A stretch of DNA of 64,000 nucleotides from CAYXDO01 sp964463485 (GTDB taxonomy: Bacteria; Myxococcota; Kuafuiibacteriia; Kuafuiibacteriales; Kuafuiibacteriaceae). A model generated the notes under the pieces. It was given only the letters and a program-made list of their open reading frames with translations, was not told the origin of the DNA and ran no database searches. Location: NCBI GenBank assembly GCA_964463485.1, contig CAYXDO010000027.1:1-64000 (forward strand), read 5' to 3'. The translations under genes and the position numbers were made by a program. Positions 52,589-61,537 of the stretch are shown piece by piece; the stretch's first letter is position 1; every line of letters begins with the position of its first letter.

Positions 52589-53310
52589 ACGATCGTGAGG
52601 GAGCATCGTCGCCCATGGACCGAATCGACCAGTTAGTCGAATGGCTGGAGAACGGCAAGCTGGCGCAGGCCGCCGACCGCCGTAGGCTCGGAAACGAACT
52701 CGACCGGACGCTAGCGACCCTGGAGAGTGCAGAATCGACCATTCAGAAGATCGAGCGCCTGTCCGAAATCGCTTCGCTTGCCTCGGCTGAGGACCACGAA
52801 CTCGTCTCAAGGGAGTCGAAGCGGATTCTCGAGGCAGGCAGCGAGTTCTTAGACGCGCACACCGCTGAGGATCTCCGCCATGCACGCGACATCGCATGGC
52901 GCGAAGCGAGCAATGCGGTCGAAAACCTTGGCGGAGTGCTCAGGAAGGCCTGGCGCGCCAAGTGCGAGGTCGAGTTTGGGCAACTTGGAAGGCTCGGAAA
53001 GATCATTACCGGCTTTCCTGCGCTCGCGGAGGTCGGGGCGGAAATGAAGCGAATCGGAGACGAGGGCAGGGCGTTGGCCGTGCAATTCCCTCCCACGAAG
53101 GACGGCCTTTCCACGCTGGGAAAGCTGTCGTCACGAACATCGCACGCGAATCAGGCGTTAGCGCGAGCGGGGGGAGGGGAGGTCGCGGAGTTTCTGTCAG
53201 CATTGGCTGCGAACCGGGCCACGCTGGCCGACATCTCTCCGCGGGCGATCGAGTGGATAAGGAGTCAATCCGCTGAGCGGAAGATTCGGCTGATTCTGGC
53301 AGATGAATAG
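52585..53310 (+). CDS. Small helical protein coupled to the DpdH-like ATPase
   Basis: The 241-aa product starts at a GTG that overlaps the dpdH stop (GTGA). It is nearly all helix, with early charged segments such as RIDQLVEWLENGKLAQAADR and then VSRESKRILEAGSEFLDAHT, which suggest coiled coils. The last 60 residues are less charged. No domain is recognised. The tight coupling implies a partner of the ATPase, possibly a subunit or adaptor. It may fill the place of a small Dpd component, but I cannot name it. Confidence 0.55.
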   Translation: MNDREGASSPMDRIDQLVEWLENGKLAQAADRRRLGNELDRTLATLESAESTIQKIERLSEIASLASAEDHELVSRESKRILEAGSEFLDAHTAEDLRHARDIAWREASNAVENLGGVLRKAWRAKCEVEFGQLGRLGKIITGFPALAEVGAEMKRIGDEGRALAVQFPPTKDGLSTLGKLSSRTSHANQALARAGGGEVAEFLSALAANRATLADISPRAIEWIRSQSAERKIRLILADE

Positions 53311-53440
53311 CGCGTTCGGCATTCCGGACCCAGGCGACGGCACCGGCTCCGCGACACCGATGTCAAGCAGGAGTCAGGCCGGGTTTGAACGTGAAGCATA
53401 GTTGACTTTCGCGAATCGCCGGCCAAATAGTGCGTCCACG

Positions 53441-55063
53441 ATGGTCGATACTCGCGTGCCGGTATTGGAACTTCATCAATACGGGATGGATTCGGATGAA
53501 GACCGACTGTTCGTGTTTGCGGCGCCCGCAAAGGATTTGGCTTCCTGGGCGGGCGTGCCCCGGAAGGCATGGCGACTCCGGATGCTCTACCAGAGGTGGG
53601 TCAAGCCTGCGCGCGAACGCGAACTGGCTGAGTTTTGGAACCGAGCCTCCCGTCCGAATCGCGGACTCGGAGAGACATGCATCCTCGGGCCCACGGCCAT
53701 CACCCTCGCGCTACAGGACGATGTTTCAGTCGCAGACGGCAAAATCCATCTGAGGTACGATTCGCCATTGAGGGTCGACGCCGACAAACGCGAGAGCCTC
53801 TGTCAACTGGCAGGACTCGTCCTTCCACGCGTTCGAGCGCGGCTGACTCAGGACCAGAGTGCTATTGTGGACGACTTTCTGGCACGCCCACGCATGGTTA
53901 CTCCGGAACACGCCCATGACTACGTGTTCGAGTTTGCCGTGCAACTGGCGCAGATGGCTGCAGATGCAAGTTGGTTCGTCGAGGAGAACCAAATCGAGGA
54001 AGAGGACCTCACCGAGATGGTTGTGGCGCTTGAGGCACTCTGCCGGCCAGCACTGGTCGTGGATGGACAGCATCGACTTCTCGGAGCAGCCGACTCAGGT
54101 ACGCGCAGAGAGTCGACCCATGTGGTACTCCCTGTCGTGGCCCTTCCAAAATCGAACTGGGTCGAACAGATCTATCAGTTCATCGTTATCAACGAGAAGG
54201 CCGAGAAGGTGGAGCCTTCGTTGCTAACCGACATTTTCGGAAGTTCGCTGACGAGGTTTGAGCAGGTGACGCTGCGAAACAGATTCGCGCGTGCGAGGGT
54301 CGACGTCGAAGCCCGTATCGCCGCAGTCGTAACCGGTCGCGACTTTGCGAGCCCGTTTCTCGACATGGTCCGTTTTCAATTTGGGCCCGACGGAAAGTAT
54401 TCAAAGGGTTTCATTACGGATAAGACCATCCGCCTTCTCATCGACGGCGCAACTCGACACGCCCGAGGTTGGCGAAATGATGAAGAGTTTTTCGACGAGT
54501 TGGTCCGCCTTACGATTGCGGAGCGGCAAGACTGGGAAGCATGGACTTCGGGAAAATGGAGAGAATATTGGTTCTCGTTCTGGCGGACCGTCGGCGAGTA
54601 CTACAATGAGCAGGCGCGTCAAGTCGCCTCAGGACCTCTTTGGACAAAGGAATTCCAGACGAATCTTACGAAGGCAGTCACTCTGAGAATCCTCCAGAAA
54701 CTGTTCATCGACAAGATGATCGCCGAGGTGACCCAACTGGATGGATTGCGGAGCGTGCTAGAAGAGGCGCTCGGTGCAGAAGCCGCAGAAGTTCACCTAA
54801 AGAACAAGAAGCAAGAACTTGCGTTTCCGGCCGACGTCGATGACTTTCCGGCTTACGTAACGGAGAGGTTTCTGAAGTACATACCGGTGCGAGTATTTCT
54901 TTCAACCTGGGTCAAGAGCTTGGATGACGACCAAGGGCGTCAGAACTTGTACGACGAACTCGAACGGGCATTCGAGAGAGTCCGCAAGGGTCAACGTTAT
55001 GTCCTCCGCGGGAGCGGCGGTGTGTTTGCACCTTCGTCCGCCGAGCCTCCTTCGGACGATTGA
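53441..55063 (+). CDS. DGQHR-domain protein (DndB-like)
   Basis: From the ATG at 53441 the product is 540 aa. It carries the DGQHR motif in LVVDGQHRLLGAADSG (residues 208-212), the signature of a ParB-like superfamily that includes DndB and DpdB. In those proteins the motif is tied to nucleotide or DNA handling, and in DndB to control of modification. The rest is helical with no other known domain. The gene begins 130 bp after the small helical protein and overlaps the HNH nuclease gene (TTGA), so the two probably act together. A TTG at 53402 could extend the N-terminus. Confidence 0.7.
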   Translation: MVDTRVPVLELHQYGMDSDEDRLFVFAAPAKDLASWAGVPRKAWRLRMLYQRWVKPARERELAEFWNRASRPNRGLGETCILGPTAITLALQDDVSVADGKIHLRYDSPLRVDADKRESLCQLAGLVLPRVRARLTQDQSAIVDDFLARPRMVTPEHAHDYVFEFAVQLAQMAADASWFVEENQIEEEDLTEMVVALEALCRPALVVDGQHRLLGAADSGTRRESTHVVLPVVALPKSNWVEQIYQFIVINEKAEKVEPSLLTDIFGSSLTRFEQVTLRNRFARARVDVEARIAAVVTGRDFASPFLDMVRFQFGPDGKYSKGFITDKTIRLLIDGATRHARGWRNDEEFFDELVRLTIAERQDWEAWTSGKWREYWFSFWRTVGEYYNEQARQVASGPLWTKEFQTNLTKAVTLRILQKLFIDKMIAEVTQLDGLRSVLEEALGAEAAEVHLKNKKQELAFPADVDDFPAYVTERFLKYIPVRVFLSTWVKSLDDDQGRQNLYDELERAFERVRKGQRYVLRGSGGVFAPSSAEPPSDD

Positions 55064-56025
55064 TTACTACTAGGCAGATGACTCCCGATGAAATTCTCCG
55101 ACTGATTCCGGAGAACAAATTGCCAACAGATTCCGACGTTGGTACTTTGCTCGACGCAATTAGGCTTCTAGACGCGATCGGGCCGCCCACCCAAGGTGCG
55201 GTTGTCGGCTCCCTTCTAGCTGTTGTCCTCCGGGCTGTGGAGACTCGCTTACTCTGCGACCCAGAACTCCGGAACCTGGCCGTCTTCTGGGAAAGTCTCC
55301 TCGGCACTGCGGACCAAACGATCGAGCGAAGGATCAAGGCGCTGACAGGGGTCGCTACGGTTCCGGCCCCGCTAGTTGCACACCTGCGGGCCTGCATTCG
55401 CAGCGCGCCGTCGAGATCCGGGGCAAAGTCCCAGCTTACGCTGGACGACTTTGAAGACGTCGTGCAAGTCCAACTGCCATCGAGTCGGGAAATGCGATGC
55501 GCCCATTGTGGTTACCTTTTCCGGTCCGTGGATTTCGGCCCCGACAGGTTGACGCTGCTGAAGGATCTCGGCGCGACGCTTGCTCGTGACTTGCATCCGA
55601 AGCGAATTCTAGATCTACTCAAGCCGCACGAAATCCAGAACGACAAGGGGCGGCGTATTTCCCTCACACATGCGACCGTCGACCATATCGTCCCCGAAGC
55701 GGGATTTGGCTGGACGGGCGTCGATAATTTGGTCGTCGCGTGCCAGTTCTGCAATCAAGGGCGTGCTATTTATAGGAGGGACAACGAAGCGATATCGACG
55801 GTGATAGCGAGTTCGGCGATGGCTTGCCCCTCTTGGAAGCCGCACTCGATGCCGCGCCAGATAGGCATAGTCGCCGCGCTGCTTTCAAAACGCCGCTGCG
55901 ACCGATGCGAAGCTTCGGCTGATCGAGCCGAACTCACCATTTTGCTAGGTGAGGAACGAACCGACCTGCGTTGGCTCACGCCTTGGAACGCCCAGGTCCT
56001 CTGTTATGATTGCCTACCCGATTGA
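55060..56025 (+). CDS. HNH endonuclease
   Basis: The product is up to 321 aa, from a TTG that overlaps the previous stop. An ATG at 55078 is a plausible second start. The HNH site runs from CAHCGYLF (about residues 147-154) through VDHIVPEAG (about 208-216) to NLVVACQFCNQG (about 222-233), with paired cysteines that would hold zinc. A second cysteine set, CDRC (about 284) and CYDC near the end, may form another zinc site. The enzyme would cut DNA. Its place after a DGQHR protein at the end of the restriction-type operon suggests a nuclease arm. Its 3' end overlaps the opposite dpdB gene by 22 bp. Confidence 0.8.
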   Translation: MITTRQMTPDEILRLIPENKLPTDSDVGTLLDAIRLLDAIGPPTQGAVVGSLLAVVLRAVETRLLCDPELRNLAVFWESLLGTADQTIERRIKALTGVATVPAPLVAHLRACIRSAPSRSGAKSQLTLDDFEDVVQVQLPSSREMRCAHCGYLFRSVDFGPDRLTLLKDLGATLARDLHPKRILDLLKPHEIQNDKGRRISLTHATVDHIVPEAGFGWTGVDNLVVACQFCNQGRAIYRRDNEAISTVIASSAMACPSWKPHSMPRQIGIVAALLSKRRCDRCEASADRAELTILLGEERTDLRWLTPWNAQVLCYDCLPD

Positions 56026-57164
56026 TTTCGAGTGTTGGGACGCTGACCAGGTTGCCAGACTCGGATTTTGTATTGTACTAGCAAATAATTCGCCAGCAAC
56101 TGAATATCCTTCGACGTATTCTGAATCTCGTTCCACTTCCGCTGCGCCCCAGGACCGAACTCCCAATATCCCTGGGTCCAGCGGCAAACGTCCTTCAAGG
56201 GTTCCAGGTCCCCTTCGAACACGTCCGCGTCCGGCACGCCTGTGCCTCGATGCCGCTCGGCGATCGCGTCCATCAGGAACCCCAAACTCACGATCCCCGC
56301 GCCGTGCATCAACCGCGACCTTCGCGGTGGCATGTTCCACGAGTCCTCGAACACCTTGGACGTCGCTCCCCAAAAGGCCTTGAGCACGTCGAGCATCGCG
56401 TCGACGTCGCCCTTGCCGCTCTTCGGGTCGCGAAACCTATACAGCACGCCGTCGCTCAGGCTGTTCTCCAGCATCTTGAGCACGGAGTTGTCCTTGATGA
56501 GTCCCTCGGCCGTCGTCGGGGTCCGAATCAATCCCTTCAGCGGCGAGTCCGCGTCCTGGTTGAGCCTCTCCAGCAAGAAGGCAGGAAACCGTCGCTTCTG
56601 GAGCAGGGACGGCAATTTGGCCTCGGTCGTCGGTAGCAACTCGTAGATCAGACCCTTCGGAAGCGGCTTGGTCGAATTCACCAGAATGAATTGCTCCCGC
56701 TGCTCCCGGTCGTCTCCCGCGATGAATCCGGTCACGCAAATCGGAAAGCCGTCGACTCGCGCGTCTCTGATCGCGGCGAGACGTTGCTGGCCGTCGACGA
56801 TCCAGCCGGGCTTCTCGGCCTCGTCTTGCTTCGGATCGCATGGAATGACTAGCACTCCGTGACGGCTGAACCCGCGCGCGTGCTCCTCCTTCGCCTCGAA
56901 CCGCACCCGGTCGTCGAACGCGATGACTACGGCATTCGGAATCATTGGGTCTTCGGACTCAACGTAGTTTCGGATCTCCGCGATGTGCGAGAGAACCTCG
57001 GGGCGTTGATAGCCGCCGATCCGACTTCCCTCTCCGCGACGGATCCGCGCCACGGCCGCGAAGTCGTGCACCTGTTTTCCGTCGACGGCAAAACTGTACA
57101 AAAGGCGATTTTGACCTTGCCGAATTTCGAGCGCCGGTAGCCTCAGTTCACTTGCCAACGACAT
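56004..57164 (-). CDS. dpdB: DpdB-like DGQQR-domain protein, copy 1
   Basis: The 386-aa product has the DGQQR motif at residues 124-128 in GWIVDGQQRLAAI, with the typical preceding IGGYQRPEV block (about 49-57) and an FILVNSTKPLPKGLIYELLP segment. DpdB acts with DpdA to install preQ0 in DNA and belongs to the ParB-like ATPase superfamily. A strong GGGAGGGA site precedes the ATG, which sits 3 bp after the dpdA stop. It shares similar blocks with the other dpdB gene, so the two are paralogues. Its end overlaps the convergent HNH gene. Confidence 0.8.
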   Translation of the reverse strand: MSLASELRLPALEIRQGQNRLLYSFAVDGKQVHDFAAVARIRRGEGSRIGGYQRPEVLSHIAEIRNYVESEDPMIPNAVVIAFDDRVRFEAKEEHARGFSRHGVLVIPCDPKQDEAEKPGWIVDGQQRLAAIRDARVDGFPICVTGFIAGDDREQREQFILVNSTKPLPKGLIYELLPTTEAKLPSLLQKRRFPAFLLERLNQDADSPLKGLIRTPTTAEGLIKDNSVLKMLENSLSDGVLYRFRDPKSGKGDVDAMLDVLKAFWGATSKVFEDSWNMPPRRSRLMHGAGIVSLGFLMDAIAERHRGTGVPDADVFEGDLEPLKDVCRWTQGYWEFGPGAQRKWNEIQNTSKDIQLLANYLLVQYKIRVWQPGQRPNTRNQSGRQS

Positions 57165-57167
57165 TTT

Positions 57168-58559
57168 TCATCCCTCCCGTACAGCTTCGGCGAGCGCTCT
57201 CGACCGCTTTGGTTTGCCCGCCAATGGTCTTTGTGCAGACGCAGCCTTGGCCGTTTTCGCTCTGACCTTCTTCTCAGGCGCGGTGGCCTCAGCGGGCGAC
57301 GGCACCGCTTTCTCATCGTCCAACTTCAGTTCCCGATGCAGCCTTCGATAGAACACGTGGACGTTGTGAAAGCCGCGCCGCCGGTTTCTTTCGGCTCCCC
57401 GGAACAAGATGACATGAATGCCGAGGTCCCTACAGATCTCACAGGGGCACTCTTTCCAAGGTTTCGCTTCGAGGACTCGGCGGTTCGATTCGGAGTTGGC
57501 CCCCTTGCCTCCGACCAGGTGGTCGTACTCGTCGAGCGCCTCGAGCACGTGCTCGAGTTTCGCGGCGTCGCGGTCGAATTCGTTCAAGAGTCGTAGACAC
57601 CTGCGCTCGTGCTCGATGGCAGATTTCTGGTCGACCTCGCCCGCAGAGATACTTCTCACCAGTTTGGGATTGGCATCGACCTGCGGCACGCGCACCGCCG
57701 TGTACGTCGTGTCCATCGCGTAGTAGTTGTCTTTGTCGTCCTTGAAGGCTTGTCGGAGGGCAGACGTACTGTCAAAGCTCGTCACTCCGTAGCCACGGAA
57801 CGCACCGACCTGCTCGCAGCGACTGATTCCGAGAAGGTGGAAGGCGACGTCCGGCCGGCGAACCGAGTTCGCCTCCTTCAACACCATCAGGATTTCGGGC
57901 GTCTTCAGCGGGACCATGCCCCCCAGCGCGATCCTGCGATAGCCCATCTTCTGCAGGCACTCGACCGAATGTGCGTAGGATCGCGGACTCCAGCCCTGAG
58001 CCACTCCAATGGGCGTAAACCTCGATCCGCGACTCGCGTGGACCTTCAAGAAATCCGCAGCGAGCTCGATCGTGATTTCTTGCCGTCGACGCCACTCTGG
58101 ATTGACCAAATCAAACCCGGGGAGGCTACCGTCTGCCGACGCATCGAACGCCAGAATCACATGATCGACTGAAAATCCGTGGTCAAAACCGAGGTCGTCG
58201 TAGAACGAGGCGACCTCCTCGACCGAGTACGGAGGGACTTCCTCTCGGACGTACGAAAATGCTCCGCAGTCGCCCATTGTCTCGAGCTTCGACTTGCCAG
58301 GGGTGTCGATGCGGAAAAAGGAGCGCACGCCTTGCCTGAAGAGACGATGGCGCTGAGCGAGCGCAAAGCGGCCGCCGGCTCCGCCCCGGCCTTCCACGAT
58401 GGCTTTCGACACGAGTACTCCATCGTAAGGGGGGGGTGCGAACACTTCGTGCGCGTAGAGGTCGTCTCGCTGCCGCAGTCGGTGTTCGGAGCGCGTCTCG
58501 GTCCGAAAGTCGAAGCTCGGATCTACGAGATCCTGACTATCCGGCAGGAAGAACTTCAC
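57168..58559 (-). CDS. dpdA: DpdA, DNA transglycosylase (TGT-like) for 7-deazaguanine insertion
   Basis: From the GTG at 58559 the product is 463 aa. The fold is that of tRNA-guanine transglycosylases. GDCGAF holds D97, matching the first catalytic aspartate of the DSGGF motif. ALGGMVPLKT (211-220) matches the substrate-binding glycine loop. FDSTSALR holds D263 at the nucleophile place of bacterial TGT. The zinc set is CPCEIC (371, 373, 376) with a histidine near 398-401. DpdA exchanges guanine in DNA for preQ0. The GTG overlaps the stop of the upstream dpdB by 4 bp, and dpdB copy 1 follows 3 bp after it. A longer open frame upstream to 58649 overlaps dpdB and is not favoured. Confidence 0.88.
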   Translation of the reverse strand: MKFFLPDSQDLVDPSFDFRTETRSEHRLRQRDDLYAHEVFAPPPYDGVLVSKAIVEGRGGAGGRFALAQRHRLFRQGVRSFFRIDTPGKSKLETMGDCGAFSYVREEVPPYSVEEVASFYDDLGFDHGFSVDHVILAFDASADGSLPGFDLVNPEWRRRQEITIELAADFLKVHASRGSRFTPIGVAQGWSPRSYAHSVECLQKMGYRRIALGGMVPLKTPEILMVLKEANSVRRPDVAFHLLGISRCEQVGAFRGYGVTSFDSTSALRQAFKDDKDNYYAMDTTYTAVRVPQVDANPKLVRSISAGEVDQKSAIEHERRCLRLLNEFDRDAAKLEHVLEALDEYDHLVGGKGANSESNRRVLEAKPWKECPCEICRDLGIHVILFRGAERNRRRGFHNVHVFYRRLHRELKLDDEKAVPSPAEATAPEKKVRAKTAKAASAQRPLAGKPKRSRALAEAVREG

Positions 58560-59677
58560 GCGGCCGCCCCTTTGCTGTGGAGGTAGCAGCGGACCAAGTA
58601 GTTCGAAAGCAGCCGAATGTGTCGCGGTACGTTCTGGACTTCGTCCCAATCAAGCCCAAGCTCTTCCCACGTTCCCGACGTCCAACGACAGTATGGTTCG
58701 ACGATGCGAAGCTCCCGAGCGAAGCGATCCACGAGCTTCTTGTCGCGAAGATCTACCGACGTCACGACGCGGTCCATCAGCCGGCCCATCGCGCGTATTC
58801 CGGCGCCGTGCATGAGTCTGCTCTGCCCTGGCGGCAGACCCCACGCACCCGGGAAGGTCTTCTTCACAGCGGACCAATAGGACACGATGATGGTCCAGAT
58901 ACTCATGAAGTCCGTCTCGCCCGTGGCCATGTTTCGGAACGGAAACAAGCAGCCGGAGGGCGAAGTGAGACTTTCTTGCAGCATCTTCACTACGGACGAA
59001 TCGGCAATGACTGCGGTCTTCTTGTCCTCGCGCGTCGAAGAGGCTCGATGGAGCAACCGATGGAAGGGCGAATTCTCTTCTTGGGCCAGTCTTTCCGCCA
59101 ACGCCGCGGGCACGCGGCTTGCCGCGAGGCGCGACGGCAGAGGGGATGAGACCTCGGGCAGAAGCTCCGTGATGAGCCCCCGGGGCAGCGGCCTCGTGTT
59201 GTTGACCCGCAGAAATTGGTCGCGCTGCATGTCGACCTCGTCGGCAACGAACGCGTTGACTGGAATCGCCAGGTCCCTGCGCGTGCATCTGGAGAGCGCC
59301 AGAGCGCGCTGCTGCCCGTCCACGATCCACGCAGGTTTGGGCGTCGTCATCGGGATTTCAAGAGTTCCCGCCGCGACCAAACCGTCGTTCACCTGCGGGC
59401 CTCGACTCCTGACGAATTCGACCCGCGACGACAGCGCCAAGATGATCGAATTGGGAAAAAGAACCTTGGGACCGTTGAGATAGTCGACGATGTCTTCGAC
59501 GTGGTGCCGGACCTCGGGACGTTGATAGCCAATGAGTTTGCCCGCGTCGTCCCTCGAAATCCTCGAGATGTCGGCGATCGAAAGCAACTCGTCGGCGGTG
59601 AGACTGAAGAGGTAGAGTGGATGATCGGTGGTCTGGTCGAGCCGCAAAGCTCGACGGCGAACCACTCGATCAGTCAC
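58556..59677 (-). CDS. dpdB: DpdB-like DGQQR-domain protein, copy 2
   Basis: From the GTG at 59677 the product is 373 aa. It has DGQQR at residues 120-124 in WIVDGQQRALAL, and the same IGYQRPEV and NTRPLPRGLITELLP blocks as copy 1. The start overlaps the dpdC stop by 8 bp and the end overlaps dpdA by 4 bp, so it is in one operon with them. Two DpdB paralogues on either side of dpdA are not usual. They may form a heteromer or act on different sites. The open frame extends to 59731, but the GTG is favoured by overlap. Confidence 0.8.
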   Translation of the reverse strand: MTDRVVRRRALRLDQTTDHPLYLFSLTADELLSIADISRISRDDAGKLIGYQRPEVRHHVEDIVDYLNGPKVLFPNSIILALSSRVEFVRSRGPQVNDGLVAAGTLEIPMTTPKPAWIVDGQQRALALSRCTRRDLAIPVNAFVADEVDMQRDQFLRVNNTRPLPRGLITELLPEVSSPLPSRLAASRVPAALAERLAQEENSPFHRLLHRASSTREDKKTAVIADSSVVKMLQESLTSPSGCLFPFRNMATGETDFMSIWTIIVSYWSAVKKTFPGAWGLPPGQSRLMHGAGIRAMGRLMDRVVTSVDLRDKKLVDRFARELRIVEPYCRWTSGTWEELGLDWDEVQNVPRHIRLLSNYLVRCYLHSKGAAA

Positions 59678-60635
59678 GAACGACCTCTTTCCACACTTCG
59701 GCGAACAAAGTTCCAAATCGCTTCTGCTCACAGGCGCGACCGGAATCCCGCAGCTTCCTCAGGAGTGGGCTGTGTTTGGACTTTGGATTCGTCGAGAGCT
59801 CAGCCCGCACGAACGCGCGAACCTCGTCGTCACTCATCGGAGCTCGATCTAGTTTCTTGGTCACAGGCTGTTCCTTTCGCAATTGATCGAAATGACGCCG
59901 GAGCGCGGGTGGGTCGAACTCACACGCCCCCCAGGCCCCGAGGGCCTCCTGGAGCACCCGGACGTTCAACGAAGGCATGGCGCCCTTGAGGACGTGCTTC
60001 AAGCCTGCGTCGGCAGGAATCAGGTAGCGAGAGAAGCCTCCGGAATCGTCCGCGCCCGCCGATGCGACAAAGAGAAGCTCGGGCGAGCTGAGATTCGCTG
60101 CAGCCTCGTTGAGATCGTCCTCCAACGGAGCAAGGTACGTTGGCGCTGCCGCGATGAAGATGGGTGTGCTTGGGTTTCGACGAGCGAGTTCCGCCAATGA
60201 GCGGGCTTCGGTCGGCGTTGGACCCTCCCACGCCGCCAGCGACCTCCACCACTCCTTGAGCCCCACGATCGACGAGGGCGCCGAGGACCCAGAAACTACG
60301 GAATCCTCATGACCCAAGGCGAACGTCGCAGCGTAGGGTCGAAGCTCGGCCGAGATGGGCACGAGCCCATAACCGGCAGAAACGACCCATGTCGTTGCCT
60401 CGATGCCGCAGGCGCGTGCCTTCCGATCGAGTGAGCGAGCGATCGACCAATGGTCGCCTGCGTAGAGAACTCGGGCCGGCACCGAGGGCTCTTTGGAATC
60501 CCTCAGTCGAGCAATCCAGGCGCGGGGACGGTCTGATTTGCCCACGACGTCGAGGTTTCGCACAGACAAGTCCGAGGGCGCAGGTCGCGTCTTTCTATTC
60601 GTGCACGTCACGACGATGTGGGCTTGGGAACTCAT
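59670..60635 (-). CDS. dpdC: DpdC-like protein, preQ0-to-amido-deazaguanine step
   Basis: The product is 321 aa from the ATG at 60635, which has AGGAG just upstream. The N-terminus reads IVVTCTNRK, and a later block reads WVVSAGYGLVPISAELRPYAATF, the pattern of DUF6884/YaaA-like proteins that includes DpdC. Family knowledge says DpdC converts dPreQ0 in DNA to 2'-deoxy-7-amido-7-deazaguanosine. The C-terminal half is helical. The gene lies between folE2 and dpdB in the modification operon. An open frame upstream to 60830 overlaps folE2 and has no family features. Confidence 0.75.
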   Translation of the reverse strand: MSSQAHIVVTCTNRKTRPAPSDLSVRNLDVVGKSDRPRAWIARLRDSKEPSVPARVLYAGDHWSIARSLDRKARACGIEATTWVVSAGYGLVPISAELRPYAATFALGHEDSVVSGSSAPSSIVGLKEWWRSLAAWEGPTPTEARSLAELARRNPSTPIFIAAAPTYLAPLEDDLNEAAANLSSPELLFVASAGADDSGGFSRYLIPADAGLKHVLKGAMPSLNVRVLQEALGAWGACEFDPPALRRHFDQLRKEQPVTKKLDRAPMSDDEVRAFVRAELSTNPKSKHSPLLRKLRDSGRACEQKRFGTLFAEVWKEVVRD

Positions 60636-60741
60636 CGCTCCTGTCCGGGATTCATTGGCTGCTAATACAGGCAAATCGAGGTGTCTACCAGAAACTACGA
60701 ACGGAATGAAAAGCGGTCGGCGCAGTTTCGCGTGAAACCCG

Positions 60742-61536
60742 CTACTGGCGCACCCATACCGTTTTGGCAAAGGCGCTGTGGTTGTGGATGCTCTCGTGAT
60801 TGACGGCATGGATCGCACACGATGCCACACGAGAATCGTCGCGAAGCCTCGCCGCTACGTTTCGAACCATGTCCTCGACGAAGACGGGATTGTCGAATGC
60901 TTGCATCGTGACATGCCGCTCGTCGGCACGTTTCAGAAGCGGATAGACCGGGGCGGATCCGGATAACTCAGCGAGTTCGATCAGTTCCTCGATCCAGATC
61001 AAGTTCGGTTTTCCGTGCTCGTCCTTTCGTCCGCGGACTTCCATCGTGATGTAGCCTCGCTGATTGTGAGCGCCATAGTCACTGATGGCCTTGCTGCACG
61101 GGCACAAACTCGTGACCGGAACGCGTACGCCTAAAACGAAATCTTCCTCCGTCGCCTTGGATTCGCCGATGAACCAGCACTCGTAGTCCATGAGCGCACG
61201 CGCCGCAGAAACGGGAGCAACACGCTCGACGAAATACGGAAACCGCAACTCGATTCGTGCGCACGGCGCATCGAGTCGATCCTTTAGATTCCTCAATAGG
61301 TCGGGCAGGGTGCGCATGGTGATTTCGCCGCGATGAGCCTCGAGCACCTCGATGAACCGACTCATGTGAGTTCCCTTGAACTCGTGCGGAAGCTCCACAC
61401 TCATAGAGACGTTCGCGATCGTGCTCTGCCGCTCGCGTTTTCTATCGAGCACAACGATCGGACACCTGAGATCCGAGACTCCAACTTGATCGAGAGCGAT
61501 CCCTCGCACGTCCAAATGATTCTGCACGTCGTCCAT
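60742..61536 (-). CDS. folE2: GTP cyclohydrolase FolE2 (type IB)
   Basis: The 264-aa product has the FolE2 signature in SLCPCSKAISDYGAHNQR (C145, C147, H157) and the early HMSRFIEVLEAHRGEI block. FolE2 makes 7,8-dihydroneopterin triphosphate from GTP, the first step to preQ0 and folate, and uses varied metals so that it works when zinc is short. A GGAGAGGA site precedes its ATG, which is 1 bp after the queD stop. In the modification operon it should supply the precursor for the DNA base. Folate use cannot be excluded. Confidence 0.92.
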   Translation of the reverse strand: MDDVQNHLDVRGIALDQVGVSDLRCPIVVLDRKRERQSTIANVSMSVELPHEFKGTHMSRFIEVLEAHRGEITMRTLPDLLRNLKDRLDAPCARIELRFPYFVERVAPVSAARALMDYECWFIGESKATEEDFVLGVRVPVTSLCPCSKAISDYGAHNQRGYITMEVRGRKDEHGKPNLIWIEELIELAELSGSAPVYPLLKRADERHVTMQAFDNPVFVEDMVRNVAARLRDDSRVASCAIHAVNHESIHNHSAFAKTVWVRQ

Positions 61537-61537
61537 T

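Noticed and set aside
34007..56025. DISARM or Dnd system
   Set aside because: SNF2 and SF2 helicases recall DISARM, and DGQHR recalls DndB, but no DISARM methylase or DndCDE genes are seen, while DpdA with its TGT motifs is present.
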